The notes beneath the pieces are model-generated. The model was not told the DNA's origin, made no database searches, and saw nothing but the letters and a program-made list of their open reading frames with translations. The position numbers and the translations under genes were made by a program. A DNA stretch of 64,000 bases from Nocardia shimofusensis NBRC 100134 (GTDB taxonomy: Bacteria; Actinomycetota; Actinomycetes; Mycobacteriales; Mycobacteriaceae). The stretch lies in the NCBI RefSeq assembly GCF_001613125.1, contig NZ_BDBT01000003.1, forward strand, positions 62,001-126,000, written 5' to 3'. Every line of letters begins with the position of its first letter. The stretch's first letter is position 1. This document shows positions 7,646 through 16,716 of the stretch, piece by piece.

Positions 7646-8671
7646 TCAGCTCGCGTCCTGCCCGGCTCGTGCCGCGGGCAGCAAGCGATGGAGCACGTCG
7701 GTGATCGTGATCAGTCCCAGGGGATCGGCGCCGGGGTCCTGGACGACGGCGATCTGACTGCGGGTCTCGCGCATCGTCCGCAACGCCTCGTACACCGGCG
7801 TCGATGTCGTGAGGGTGAGCACCGGGCGCATCACGTCCCGCGCGGTGGTCCGGCTCGGCGCACTCAGGCTGTCGCGCACGTGCACCACTCCCCTGATCCC
7901 GGCCGCATCGCGCACCAGCAGGCGCAGGTGGCCCGATTCCCTCGACACCGACTGGATCGTTGCTGGGCCGGCATCGGGGGCGACGGCGATCGGGGCGGCA
8001 TCGGGGTGGACCAGGTCGCCGACGGTGAGCGCCTCCAGTTCGAGCGCGCTGATGAGATGCCCCCGATAGCGCTCGTCGAGCGTGCCCGCGGTCGCGGAAT
8101 GCTCGACGAGGTGGCGTAATGCGGCCGGGTCCTGGCCGGAATCGACCTCGTCGACGGGGGTGACTCCCACCTTGCGCAAGCATCGGTTCGCGAGATTGTT
8201 CAGCGCGACCAGCAGCGGCCGCGCCAGCCACATGAACGCCCGCATCGGCAGCGCCAGCAGGATCGCCGACTTCTCCGGATGCGCGATCGCCCACGACTTG
8301 GGCGCCATCTCACCGACGACCAGATGCAGGAAGGTCACCACGATGAGGGCCAGGACGAACCCGGCCACGTCGGCGACCCACAGCGGTGCGCCCAGGGCGG
8401 CCACACCGGGCGTGATCCAGTGGTGCACCGCGGGTTTGGTGATCGCACCGAGCGCAAGGGTGCACACCGTGATGCCCAGCTGCGAGCCCGCGAGCAGTAC
8501 CGACAACTCCGAAGCGCTGCGCAGGGCCGCGCGGGCGGGCAGGCTGGTGGCCGCGGCGTCCTCGAGGCGATGCCTGCGGGCGGCGATGAGCGCGAACTCC
8601 ACGGCAACGAAGAACGCGCTGGCCGCGATCAGGGCAATGGTGACGGCGGCGATGATCCAGGGACTACTCAT
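7646..8671 (-). CDS. CNNM-domain/CBS-pair membrane protein (hemolysin/CorC-like family)
   Basis: A 341-residue protein with an N-terminal CNNM transporter domain (about 1-180, with the AFFVAVEFALIAARRHR start, LLAGSQLGITVCTLALG and VVGEMAPKSWAI motifs). A CBS pair follows (about 200-335, with RDVMRPVLTLTTSTPVYEAL). The family transports or senses Mg2+/Co2+ at the membrane. Unlike its partner it ends after the CBS pair and lacks the C-terminal CorC_HlyC domain. Its start overlaps the end of the upstream CNNM gene by 8 nt, so the two are translationally linked and may form a heterodimer. Confidence 0.88.
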   Translation of the reverse strand: MSSPWIIAAVTIALIAASAFFVAVEFALIAARRHRLEDAAATSLPARAALRSASELSVLLAGSQLGITVCTLALGAITKPAVHHWITPGVAALGAPLWVADVAGFVLALIVVTFLHLVVGEMAPKSWAIAHPEKSAILLALPMRAFMWLARPLLVALNNLANRCLRKVGVTPVDEVDSGQDPAALRHLVEHSATAGTLDERYRGHLISALELEALTVGDLVHPDAAPIAVAPDAGPATIQSVSRESGHLRLLVRDAAGIRGVVHVRDSLSAPSRTTARDVMRPVLTLTTSTPVYEALRTMRETRSQIAVVQDPGADPLGLITITDVLHRLLPAARAGQDAS

Positions 8672-10034
8672 CGGTGGCGCCTTCCTGTGTGGCCGTGCGC
8701 ACGGCGACGAACACCCTGGACGGCACGCGGTTGGCCACCTGACGCACCTGCGCCGCCAGCACCCGCTGCGGCGAGGCGTCGCCGCCGAGCAGATCGGTGA
8801 CGTCGGGCCCGAGTTCGATCACCACGCTGTCGCCGACGGAGGGCAAGCCGCCGAGACCTGTGATGACCAGCCCCGCGACGGTTTCGGCAGCACTGTCGGG
8901 CAGGTCGACGGCGAGCAGTCGCTCCACCTCGTCCAGGTGCAGGTCACCCGGGATCACCCAGCCGTCGGCTTCGGCGACGATGTCCGGGCCGGTGTCGGGG
9001 TCGTGCTCGTCGTCGATCTCGCCGACCAGCTCTTCGGCGATGTCCTCGACGGTGATCACGCCGGAGAAACCGCCGTACTCGTCGATGACCAGCCCCATCT
9101 TCTCCCCGGCCGCCGTCAGGGTGGCGACGACATCCGGCAGGGCCAGCGTGGCGGGCACCAATACCGCCCGCCGCGCCCGGTCACCGGCGGTCACACCGTC
9201 GGCGTCGCCGTCGAGCAGATCGTGCAGGTGGACCGTTCCGCGCAGATCGTCGCTGGTTTCGCCGATCACCGGATATCGCGTGTGCCCGGTACTCATCCGC
9301 GCGAGCACCGCCGCGACGGGTTCGTCCATATGCACGACGTCCACCCGCGCGCGGGGGATCATCGCGTGTTCGGCGGTGCGCGTCGGGAAGTCGAGTACCC
9401 GATCCAGCAGCACGGAAAGTTCCGCTGGCAGCTCGCCGGCCTCTCGCGAAGCAGCGACGATGTGCTCCAGATCACGCGGAGTGGCCGAATGCTCCACATC
9501 GTGCACCGGCTCGATCCGCACCACGCGCAGCAGCAGGTTCGAGGCCTGGTCGAACAACCAGATCAGCCAGCCGAAGAACGCCAGGTAGACAGTGGTGGAG
9601 CGAGCGAGGGCCAGTGCGACCGGCTCCGGCCGGGCGATCGCCAGATTCTTCGGGAACAACTCACCGAAAACCATCTGCACGATGGTGGAGAACACGATGG
9701 CGAGCACCGCGCCGATCGCGATCCCGGCGCCGGCGGGCAAGCCCACTCCGTCGAGCAGTTCACCGAGGCCCTCGCCGATGAGCGGTTCGGCGACATAGCC
9801 CACCAGCAGACCGGTGACGGTGATGCCCAGCTGGGCGCCCGAGAGCATGAAGGAGGTTCGCCGCGTCACCGACAGCGCCCGGCCCGCCGCGGCGTCACCG
9901 CTCTCGGCACGGGCTTTCAGCCGGGATCTGTCCACGGCCATGAAGGCGAATTCCTGGGCGACGAAGTAGCCGGTGGCGGCGGTGATCAGCAGGACGACGA
10001 GGACTCCGAGGCCGATTGTCGCCACGGTCAGCAT
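8664..10034 (-). CDS. CNNM/CBS/CorC_HlyC membrane protein
   Basis: A 456-residue homologue of the adjacent gene with the full domain set: CNNM membrane domain (about 1-200; GYFVAQEFAFMAVDRSRLK, LSGAQLGITVTGLLVGYVAEP, FGELFPKNLAIARPE), CBS pair (about 215-345; AMIPRARVDVVHMD, LVIDEYGGFSGVITVEDIAEELVG) and a C-terminal CorC_HlyC domain (about 360-440). The DEYGG motif is typical. It probably acts in divalent-cation efflux or homeostasis. It is transcribed from the same strand as the downstream CNNM gene and lies between the two TerD genes; a hairpin terminator of the upstream TerD gene separates it from that gene. Confidence 0.9.
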   Translation of the reverse strand: MLTVATIGLGVLVVLLITAATGYFVAQEFAFMAVDRSRLKARAESGDAAAGRALSVTRRTSFMLSGAQLGITVTGLLVGYVAEPLIGEGLGELLDGVGLPAGAGIAIGAVLAIVFSTIVQMVFGELFPKNLAIARPEPVALALARSTTVYLAFFGWLIWLFDQASNLLLRVVRIEPVHDVEHSATPRDLEHIVAASREAGELPAELSVLLDRVLDFPTRTAEHAMIPRARVDVVHMDEPVAAVLARMSTGHTRYPVIGETSDDLRGTVHLHDLLDGDADGVTAGDRARRAVLVPATLALPDVVATLTAAGEKMGLVIDEYGGFSGVITVEDIAEELVGEIDDEHDPDTGPDIVAEADGWVIPGDLHLDEVERLLAVDLPDSAAETVAGLVITGLGGLPSVGDSVVIELGPDVTDLLGGDASPQRVLAAQVRQVANRVPSRVFVAVRTATQEGATDE

Positions 10035-10141
10035 GCCCGCTCACCCGTTTCGGGCGGGGAGCCGGGGCACGCTCGGAGCGGCTCGGGTAATCGGCGTTTT
10101 CGGGGACGCTTCATCAGCTCGTTTCTGTCGTGGGGATACGG

Positions 10142-10179
10142 ATGCGGGTGGGACGCTCTAACGAACGCCCCACCCGTAT
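10142..10179 (-). terminator. Hairpin terminator downstream of the second TerD gene
   Basis: An 11-bp stem (10142-10152 with 10169-10179, one G-T pair) extends past a mismatch by two further pairs. It is located about 30 nt beyond the TerD stop at 10208, before the start of the CNNM gene. Confidence 0.55.
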
Positions 10180-10207
10180 GGTTTCCGGACCGGGTGTCCG
10201 GACAGGG

Positions 10208-10783
10208 TCAGACGGTGACGCCGAAGTCCTGCGCGATGCCCGACAGACCGGAGGTGTAGCCCTGGCCGATAGCACGGAACTTCCACTCCGCGCCGTTGCG
10301 GTAGAGCTCCCCGAACACCATCGCGGTCTCGGTGGACGCGTCCTCGGACAGGTCGTAGCGCGCCAGCTCTTCGCCGTTGGCGCGGTTGAGAACTCGGATG
10401 TAGGCGTTGCGCACCTGACCGAAGGACTGGCTGCGCGCGTCGGCATCGTAAACCGAGACCGGGAACACGATGGATTCGATGTTCGGCGGCGTCGCGGCGA
10501 GATCGACATTGATGACCTCGTCGTCGCCCTCGCCTTCACCGGTGCGGTTGTCGCCGGCGTGCTCGATGGCGCCCTCCGGGGACTTCAGGTTGTTGAAGAA
10601 CACGAAATGCTTGTCGGAGACGACCTTCTTGTCCGCTCCCAGCGCGATGGCGCTGGCGTCGAGGTCGAAGTCGGTGCCGGTGGTGGTGCGCAGATCCCAG
10701 CCGAGCCCGACCGCGACGGCGGTCAGGTTCGGCGCCTGCTTGGTCAGCGAGACATTGCCACCCTTGGACAAACTGACACCCAT
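10208..10783 (-). CDS. terD: TerD-family stress protein (canonical length)
   Basis: A 191-residue protein matching the classic TerD/TerE type: MGVSLSKGGNVSLTK at the start, the DFDLDASAIAL motif, and the HAGDNRTGEGEGDDEVINV calcium-binding loop region. TerD proteins bind Ca2+ and take part in stress, phage-inhibition and tellurite phenotypes. The ATG at 10783 is favoured over 10801 because of family starts and the AAAGGGAA ribosome site 8-9 nt upstream. The other TerD at 6950 is more divergent. No TerB/TerA/TerF gene is present, though a TerC-family gene occurs at 42286. Confidence 0.92.
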   Translation of the reverse strand: MGVSLSKGGNVSLTKQAPNLTAVAVGLGWDLRTTTGTDFDLDASAIALGADKKVVSDKHFVFFNNLKSPEGAIEHAGDNRTGEGEGDDEVINVDLAATPPNIESIVFPVSVYDADARSQSFGQVRNAYIRVLNRANGEELARYDLSEDASTETAMVFGELYRNGAEWKFRAIGQGYTSGLSGIAQDFGVTV

Positions 10784-11227
10784 GGACTGATTCCCTTTCA
10801 CGTCGACGGCGACCGACCATCGGCACGCCGCGCTCCCGGACGAGGCCGGGCCCTACTGATCGGTCCCGCCGATACACCCGGCGGGACCGGCACCACGGCG
10901 GAAGAGAGCGGAACCGGAGGCGACATGACGATCGCCGAATACGGCGCCGCGTTCCCCGAATTCGATACTGCCCCCCGCGAGTGTCCGGGCGCCAGGCGCC
11001 GCGCCGTCACCGGCGACCGGCGCCACCGCTGCCGAGGACATGGCGAGACCGGTGGCGGCGCTGTCGGACACGATTCACACTAACACGTCACAATGTCCGA
11101 ATTGTCCGGACTATCGGCGTTCTCGCAGGCCGGGAACCGCCTATCCCCGGCCCGGCGTACCGATGGTCGTGGGGTGTCGTTCGGACATCGACAGTTCGGC
11201 CGCCGGACTGAGGGGGCACACGCCCCC
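10784..11227. other. Intergenic stretch without a supported gene
   Basis: These 444 bases separate the terD start from the terminator of the acyl-CoA dehydrogenase gene. Short frames exist on both strands (for example a plus-strand ATG at 10925 after GGAGGCG) but none resembles a protein I know. The segment 11064-11186 carries several TGTCCG/CGGACA words, including two 9 bp apart at about 11094 and 11103, which could be regulator half-sites. The terD promoter should lie here but no clear -35/-10 pair was identified. Confidence 0.5.
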
Positions 11228-11267
11228 AAAAAAACACCGAGGCGGGACATGACGTCCCGCCTCGGTG
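11228..11267 (-). terminator. Intrinsic terminator of the acyl-CoA dehydrogenase gene
   Basis: A perfect 14-bp stem (11235-11248 with 11254-11267) closes on a five-base loop. Read on the minus strand it is followed by seven T residues (plus-strand A run 11228-11234). This is the most canonical intrinsic terminator in the window. Confidence 0.9.
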
Positions 11268-11284
11268 CTACGAAATCGCTGCGA

Positions 11285-12430
11285 TCAGGCCAGCTTCAGC
11301 GAGCGGCCGATGATCTCCTTCATGATTTCGGTGGTGCCGCCGTAGATGGCCTGGATGCGAGCATCCATGTAGGCCTTGGCGATCGGGTACTCACGCATGT
11401 AGCCGTATCCGCCGTGCAGCTGCAGGCAACGGTTGATGAGGTCGATCTGCTCCTCGGTGCTCCACCACTTGGCCATCGCGGCGTCCTCGGCGGAGAGCTT
11501 GCCCGCGTTGAGGTCCTCGATGAAGCGGTCGACGAGCACGCGCACCGCGGTGGTCTTGGTGGCGAGCTCGGCCAGCACGAAGCGGGTGTTCTGCAGGGCG
11601 CCGATCGGCTTGCCGAACGCCTTGCGGTCACGCACGTACTGGCAGGTCATCTCCAGGCATGCCTCCATCGCACCGGCGGCCATGACGGCGATGGACAGGC
11701 GCTCCTGGGGCAGGTTCTGCATCAGGTGGATGAAACCCTGACCCTCGGTGCCCAGCAGGTTCTTCGACGGCACGCGCACATCGGTGAAGCTCAGCTCGGC
11801 GGTGTCCTGCGCCTTGAGGCCGATCTTGTCGAGGTTGCGGCCGCGCTCGAAGCCGGGCATACCGCGCTCGACCACGAGCAGGCTGAAGCCCAGCGCGCCC
11901 TTCTCCGGGTCGGTCTGGGCGACCACGATGACGATGTCGGCGTTGATGCCGTTGGTGATGAAGGTCTTCGCGCCGTTGATGACCCAGTCGTCACCGTCGC
12001 GGACCGCGCGGGTCTTGATGCCCTGCAGGTCCGAGCCGGTGCCGGGCTCGGTCATGGCGATCGCGGTGATGAGCTCGCCGGAACAGAACCCGGGCAGCCA
12101 GCGCTGCTTCTGCTCGTCGTCGGCCAGCTCGAGCAGGTAGGGCGCGATCACGTCGTTGTGCAGCGAGAAGCCCAGGCCCGAGTACTGCAGACGGGAGGTC
12201 TCCTCGGTGATGATCGCGTTGTAGCGGAAGTCCTTCACTCCGCCGCCGCCGTATTCCTCCGGCACAGCCATGCCGAGGAAGCCCTGCTTGCCCGCCTCGA
12301 GCCACACTTCGCGGGGGACGAGGCCGGCCTCTTCCCACTCCGCGTGGTTCGGCGCCACGTGCTGCTCGAGGAACTTGCGGTACGACTCCCGGAACAGCTC
12401 GTGCTCGGGCTCGAACAGTGTGCGCTCCAC
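11285..12430 (-). CDS. Acyl-CoA dehydrogenase (FadE20-like)
   Basis: A 381-residue FAD-dependent acyl-CoA dehydrogenase catalysing the first oxidation of fatty-acyl-CoA beta-oxidation. It shows the N-terminal helical domain, the middle beta domain with AMTEPGTGSDLQGIKT (flavin and substrate contacts, about 130-145), the QLHGGYGYMREYPI region, and IYGGTTEIMKEIIGRSL near the C-terminus with the catalytic Glu. Next to hflX-like genes this corresponds to the FadE20 position in mycobacteria. GGAGG precedes the ATG at 12430. It is apparently monocistronic, ending at a strong terminator. Chain-length specificity cannot be told. Confidence 0.93.
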   Translation of the reverse strand: MERTLFEPEHELFRESYRKFLEQHVAPNHAEWEEAGLVPREVWLEAGKQGFLGMAVPEEYGGGGVKDFRYNAIITEETSRLQYSGLGFSLHNDVIAPYLLELADDEQKQRWLPGFCSGELITAIAMTEPGTGSDLQGIKTRAVRDGDDWVINGAKTFITNGINADIVIVVAQTDPEKGALGFSLLVVERGMPGFERGRNLDKIGLKAQDTAELSFTDVRVPSKNLLGTEGQGFIHLMQNLPQERLSIAVMAAGAMEACLEMTCQYVRDRKAFGKPIGALQNTRFVLAELATKTTAVRVLVDRFIEDLNAGKLSAEDAAMAKWWSTEEQIDLINRCLQLHGGYGYMREYPIAKAYMDARIQAIYGGTTEIMKEIIGRSLKLA

Positions 12431-12635
12431 ACCAACCTCCTAGTGACCACACGGACCGGTCCACACCGACCCGTCGTTACCCGATACGGTACCCGGAACC
12501 CAAACCACGGTTCACTTCGCATCGGAGATCTTGGGTTTCACCTGGAACAGTAGCGCCACCCTGTGACACAGAGCGAGACCGGTCGCAAACCTACTCACCA
12601 GTCGACACGGCACGAACGGTAATAGTCATCCACTA

Positions 12636-13742
12636 TCACTCCGGTAGTCCGAGGCCGCGCGCCAAGACCGGCCAGGACTGCTTCAGTGCGTCCTCCCAAT
12701 ATCCCCAGGAATGTGTGCCGTACGGCTCGAAGACGTAGGTGGCCTCGATACCCAGCCCGGTCAGCCGGTCGCGCATATTGCGCGTACAGAAGTCGGTGGC
12801 GGCCTCGAGCAGTCCGCCGAGGACGACCTGGTTGACCAGCCCGCCGACACCGGGCTGGGCGCGCGGCCCGTTCAGCTGATCCCAGCGGCCGGGCAGGCCG
12901 CTACCGGTGGACAGGAACAGTTCCACTCCGCGCAGCCCCTCGGCGTTGACATACGGATCGTTCGCCGCCCACATCGGATCGTCCGGCGGGCCGTACATGT
13001 TCACCACATCGCCCTGCCCGGCCGCCACCACCGTCTGCACGAGCTGATGGCCGAGCGGGTCGCTGATCTGGGCGCACCCGCTGTAGGCGGCCACGGCGCG
13101 ATAGCGACCGGGAGCGGCGATGGGCAGTTGCAGGACCGAGGTCCCCGACATCGACAGACCCGCCAGCGCGTTGAGCCCGTCGGTGCCCAGCGCACCGTCG
13201 ATCACCGGCGGCAACTCCTCGGTGAGGAACGTCGTCCACTTGTTGACCCCGAGAACCGGATCGCGGGCACGCCAGTCGGTGTAGTAGCTCCACGCCCCGC
13301 CGATGGGCTGGACGACATTGACCGGGTGCGCGGCCAGGAAGTCCAGCGTCGAGGTCCGCGCCGCCCAGGTAGCCGAATCCTCGCCACCGCCCGCGCCCGC
13401 GAGCAGGTAGAGGGTCGGCCGGGGCACACTGGGGTCGGCGGGCCGCTGCACGTCGAGTTCGATCACCTGATCCATGGCGGCGGAGTAGACGCCCAGCCGC
13501 AGACTCCGCTCACCGACGACACGGAAGTCGACCAGCCGTGAGCCGTCGGGCGAGACCGGGGTCGCCGACGGCGCACCGGAGCGGATGACCGGATCGACCA
13601 TCGCGGGCGTGGCGACATCGGGATCAGCGGTCGGCGAGGCGTCCATGCCGGGGTCGGCCGCCGCCACCGTGGCCGACACGAGGGCCACCACGACTGCGGC
13701 GGCGGCCCCGGTCAGCGTCGATCCGATCCGCGTCCACGCCAT
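12636..13742 (-). CDS. Secreted mycolyltransferase / antigen-85-like esterase
   Basis: A 368-residue alpha/beta-hydrolase with an N-terminal signal peptide (about 1-29, ending VAAA before DPGM). The nucleophile elbow GLSMSG is at about 195-200 and GTHSWGYWEDAL near the C-terminus supplies the catalytic His. That last segment is characteristic of the antigen 85/corynomycolyltransferase family, which transfers mycolic acids to trehalose and arabinogalactan outside the membrane. The central segment GGAWSYYTDW also fits the family. It supports a mycolata host. Two conserved-looking Cys (in SGCAQ and FCTRN) may form a disulfide. Confidence 0.9.
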   Translation of the reverse strand: MAWTRIGSTLTGAAAAVVVALVSATVAAADPGMDASPTADPDVATPAMVDPVIRSGAPSATPVSPDGSRLVDFRVVGERSLRLGVYSAAMDQVIELDVQRPADPSVPRPTLYLLAGAGGGEDSATWAARTSTLDFLAAHPVNVVQPIGGAWSYYTDWRARDPVLGVNKWTTFLTEELPPVIDGALGTDGLNALAGLSMSGTSVLQLPIAAPGRYRAVAAYSGCAQISDPLGHQLVQTVVAAGQGDVVNMYGPPDDPMWAANDPYVNAEGLRGVELFLSTGSGLPGRWDQLNGPRAQPGVGGLVNQVVLGGLLEAATDFCTRNMRDRLTGLGIEATYVFEPYGTHSWGYWEDALKQSWPVLARGLGLPE

Positions 13743-13867
13743 TTCCTCACGCTACGTATCGGATGCCGAAGATCAGCTGGAAAGCCGGCGCTGTTCGGGG
13801 ATCGTTGTACACCGAAAACGGGACGGTGACCGTGCGGCCTGTCCGGCTGGGATTCGCCGTCCCGGGC

Positions 13868-14722
13868 TCAGCTGCCCAGCAGACCGCGGACCCGGCCACC
13901 GAGCGTGCGACCGGAATCGCGCGCACGCTCGGCGAACAGGTAGCGGATCTCCTCCTCGAGCGCCTTGCGCACCACATCGCGCAAGTCGGCGGCCGCGGCG
14001 TCGAGATCCTCGGCGCCGACCCACGGCGCCGGATCGATCGGCGTCCCCGCGGAGAAGTAGAACCGCTCCGGGCGCGGAATCGGCCCGAGACCGTGCACCA
14101 GCGGCGGCGTGAGGTTGCGCTTCAGACCGAGCGCTTCGACGGCCCAGCGCACCGGCCGCATGAGCGAATGACGGCCGTCGACCACGATGTCGTACGCGTC
14201 GTCGACACCGATCATCGCCACGGGCACGATCGGCGCTCCCGCCGCCAGCGCCATCCGCGCGAATCCGGTACGGCCCTCCCACTTGAGCACGTACTTCTCG
14301 TTCTTGCGGCGAACGGCCTCACGGCCGCCCCCGGGAAACACCAGAACGGCCTCGCCGCGTTCGAGCAGCGTCTGGCAGTTGTGCCGATTACCGCGCACCG
14401 AACCGTAGTAATGCAGGAAATGCCGCACCCCCGGCACCCCGATGAGCAGATCTTCGGCGAGTCCGCGGATCAGCCTGCCGCGGGTGCGCAGCACCTCGGG
14501 CATCAGCAGCGGCGCGTCGATGAGGCCGAGCAGATTGTGATTGGCGACCAGCAACACCGGCCCCTCGGCGGGAATGTTCTCCAGGCCGTAGAAGCGCGGG
14601 CTGGTCCAGGCCCGCAACGGTGCGAGCAGGGTGTCGAGCACCCGCAGATCGTTGTCGTTCAGGCGCACGTCCAACGGTGCGCCGTCGGTCAATACCGCCC
14701 GGGCGGGCGCTGATTCACGCAT
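13868..14722 (-). CDS. Lysophospholipid/diacylglycerol acyltransferase-like protein
   Basis: A 284-residue acyltransferase of the PlsC/DAGAT-like superfamily. The N-terminal block NHNLLGLIDAP (around residue 65) holds the His expected to act as base. The second block is VFPGGGREAVRRKNEKYVL (about 130-150), and the region EGRTGFARMALAAGAPIVPVAMIGV (about 155-180) is typical of mycobacterial homologues and DGAT2-like enzymes. The His-to-Asp spacing is H-x6-D rather than the canonical H-x4-D. No obvious membrane helix is visible. The start ATG at 14722 is chosen over upstream 14848 because the protein then begins close to family starts. Its substrate is unknown; lipid or triacylglycerol synthesis is plausible. 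Confidence 0.8.
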   Translation of the reverse strand: MRESAPARAVLTDGAPLDVRLNDNDLRVLDTLLAPLRAWTSPRFYGLENIPAEGPVLLVANHNLLGLIDAPLLMPEVLRTRGRLIRGLAEDLLIGVPGVRHFLHYYGSVRGNRHNCQTLLERGEAVLVFPGGGREAVRRKNEKYVLKWEGRTGFARMALAAGAPIVPVAMIGVDDAYDIVVDGRHSLMRPVRWAVEALGLKRNLTPPLVHGLGPIPRPERFYFSAGTPIDPAPWVGAEDLDAAAADLRDVVRKALEEEIRYLFAERARDSGRTLGGRVRGLLGS

Positions 14723-14895
14723 AGGTGGTTTCCCATCGAATGTCGGATTCCCGGCACGTCGTCGTACGGAAAACGCGGTGGTACGGAAAAGTGGTATGTC
14801 CCCTGCGCCGCGACATCGCGGCTCCGAGTTCCACCGTACCGAAAGCACTGGAACCAGTTATAGAAAAATCCGCCCATCGTGGGGAATTTCACCTC

Positions 14896-14931
14896 GTCAC
14901 GTATGCCGCCGAGCCCGGCGACATACGTGAC
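14896..14931 (-). terminator. Hairpin terminator downstream of hflX
   Basis: A ten-bp outer stem (14896-14905 with 14922-14931), one mismatch and a five-bp inner stem (14907-14911 with 14916-14920) form a long hairpin 8 nt past the hflX stop at 14940. A short T tract follows on the minus strand. Confidence 0.7.
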
Positions 14932-14939
14932 GGTCGGTT

Positions 14940-16637
14940 CTAATTCCGCCGGTCCTCACCGCAGTCGCCGGGAGCAGCGCCCGCGTGCGCGTATTCCGCC
15001 AGCGCGGCGGCCAGCGCGTGCGGCACCCTGGCCCGCAGCCGGGTGCCGCCCTCCTCGTGCTCGGACTGCAGGATCCGGCCGTCGGCGTGCACCCGGGCGA
15101 GCAGGTCGCCCCGGGTGTAGGGCAGCAGGACCCCGACCTCGACATCGAGATCGCCGAGAATCTCGGCCAGCCGTGCCCGCAACCGGTCGATACCCGCACC
15201 GGTGCGCGCGGAGACGAACTCCGCGTGCGGCAACATCCCGCGCAATTCCGTGCGCTGCATCGGCGACATCGCATCGATCTTGTTCACCACCAGCAGTTCC
15301 GGCGGCGCCGTCGCGGTGTCTGCCCCGGACTCCTTGATCACCTCGGCGATGACCTCGCGCACCGCCTTGATCTGGCCTGCCGGATCGGCGTCGGAACCGT
15401 CCACCACATGCACCAGCAGATCCGCGCCGGTGACCTCCTCCAGCGTCGAGCGGAACGCCTCGACCAGCTGGGTCGGCAGGTGCCGGACGAAACCGACGGT
15501 ATCGGTGAAGACGACTTCGCGGCCGTCGTCGAGCTGGGCCCGCCGGGTGGTCGGGTCCAAGGTCGCGAACAGCGCGTCCTGCACCAGCACACCGGAGCCG
15601 GTCAGCGCGTTCATCAGGCTCGACTTGCCCGCGTTGGTGTAGCCGACGATGGCGACCTGCGGAACACCGGAGCCCGCGCGCCTGGCGCGCTTGGTGTCTC
15701 GTGCGGTCTTCATCTCGCGGATCTCACGGCGCAGTTTGGCCATGCGCTCGCGGATGCGACGGCGATCGGTCTCGATCTTGGTCTCACCGGGACCACGCAG
15801 ACCCACACCGCCGTTGCTGCCCGCGCGACCGCCCGCCTGCCGCGACATCGACTCGCCCCAGCCGCGCAGCCTGGGCAGCATGTACTCCATCTGGGCCAGC
15901 GACACCTGCGCCTTGCCCTCGCTGGAGGTGGCGTGCTGGGCGAAGATGTCCAGGATCAACGCGGTCCGGTCGATGACCTTGACCTTGACGACCTTCTCCA
16001 GCGCGGTCAGCTGCGCGGGGGTCAGCTCGCCGTCGCAGATCACCGTGTCGGCACCGGTGTCGAGCACCACCGTGCGCAGTTCGTCGGCCTTTCCCGAACC
16101 GATATAGGTCGCCGGATCCGGCTTGTCACGGCGCTGGATCAGCGCCTCGAGCACCTGAGAACCCGCGGTCTCGGCAAGCGCGGCCAGCTCGGCCATGCTG
16201 GCCTCGGCCTGGGCGGACGTGCCCGAAGTCCACACCCCGACCAGCACGACGCGCTCGAGGCGCAGCTGCCGGTACTCGACTTCGGTGACGTCGGTGAGTT
16301 CGGTGGACAGACCCGCGACCCGGCGCAGCGAAGTGCGCTCCTCGAGCCGCATCTCGCCGGTGGTGGGCTCCGCGGCGGTCCAGCCGTTGCGCTTCATCCG
16401 GGCCGCGCGTTCGGCGATCACGTCGCCTTCGTCCGGGTACTCGCCGCCGCCGTATTCATCGCCGCCATATTCATCATCGCCGCTGTCGAAGTCGGCGTCC
16501 GTGTCGTCGGTGTCGCGGTGATCGGCGCCGTCGAAGTCGTTGTCGGCGTCGCTGTTGTCAGGGGGGAATCCGGCCTGGTCGGCGGTGTCGTTTCCGCTGG
16601 AGGTCGAAGTGATGTCGAACGTCTCTGATTTCCTCAT
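14940..16637 (-). CDS. hflX: Ribosome-associated GTPase HflX
   Basis: A 565-residue GTPase that splits stalled or stressed ribosomes. The N-terminal HflX domain (about 150-320) contains ALIQRRDKPDPATYIGSGK and the glycine-rich linker RQAGGRAGSNGGVGLRGPGE. The G domain has the P-loop GYTNAGKS near 333-340, DTVGFVRHLP (G3) and NKID (G4). The first 60 residues are Asp-rich and low-complexity, as in other actinomycete HflX proteins. ATG at 16637 (MRKSETFDI) is chosen; ATG at 16676 is an alternative. It sits between the acyltransferase and dapF, as in mycobacteria. Confidence 0.92.
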   Translation of the reverse strand: MRKSETFDITSTSSGNDTADQAGFPPDNSDADNDFDGADHRDTDDTDADFDSGDDEYGGDEYGGGEYPDEGDVIAERAARMKRNGWTAAEPTTGEMRLEERTSLRRVAGLSTELTDVTEVEYRQLRLERVVLVGVWTSGTSAQAEASMAELAALAETAGSQVLEALIQRRDKPDPATYIGSGKADELRTVVLDTGADTVICDGELTPAQLTALEKVVKVKVIDRTALILDIFAQHATSSEGKAQVSLAQMEYMLPRLRGWGESMSRQAGGRAGSNGGVGLRGPGETKIETDRRRIRERMAKLRREIREMKTARDTKRARRAGSGVPQVAIVGYTNAGKSSLMNALTGSGVLVQDALFATLDPTTRRAQLDDGREVVFTDTVGFVRHLPTQLVEAFRSTLEEVTGADLLVHVVDGSDADPAGQIKAVREVIAEVIKESGADTATAPPELLVVNKIDAMSPMQRTELRGMLPHAEFVSARTGAGIDRLRARLAEILGDLDVEVGVLLPYTRGDLLARVHADGRILQSEHEEGGTRLRARVPHALAAALAEYAHAGAAPGDCGEDRRN

Positions 16638-16716
16638 ACACCATCCATGCTGCCACGATTCAGGCCCCGTCCGCATTTCTATTTCACGCGAACGGTCTTC
16701 GCCGGACCCAGGCGAC

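Noticed and set aside
8082..10259. 725-codon plus-strand frame across the CNNM genes
   Set aside because: It is a shadow of two well-supported minus-strand membrane proteins, with His/Gln/Arg-rich composition typical of antisense frames.
12470..12520. GTTT...GGGTA on the minus strand upstream of the acyl-CoA dehydrogenase
   Set aside because: The spacings available (7 or 19 nt) fall outside the SigF range of 14-17 nt.
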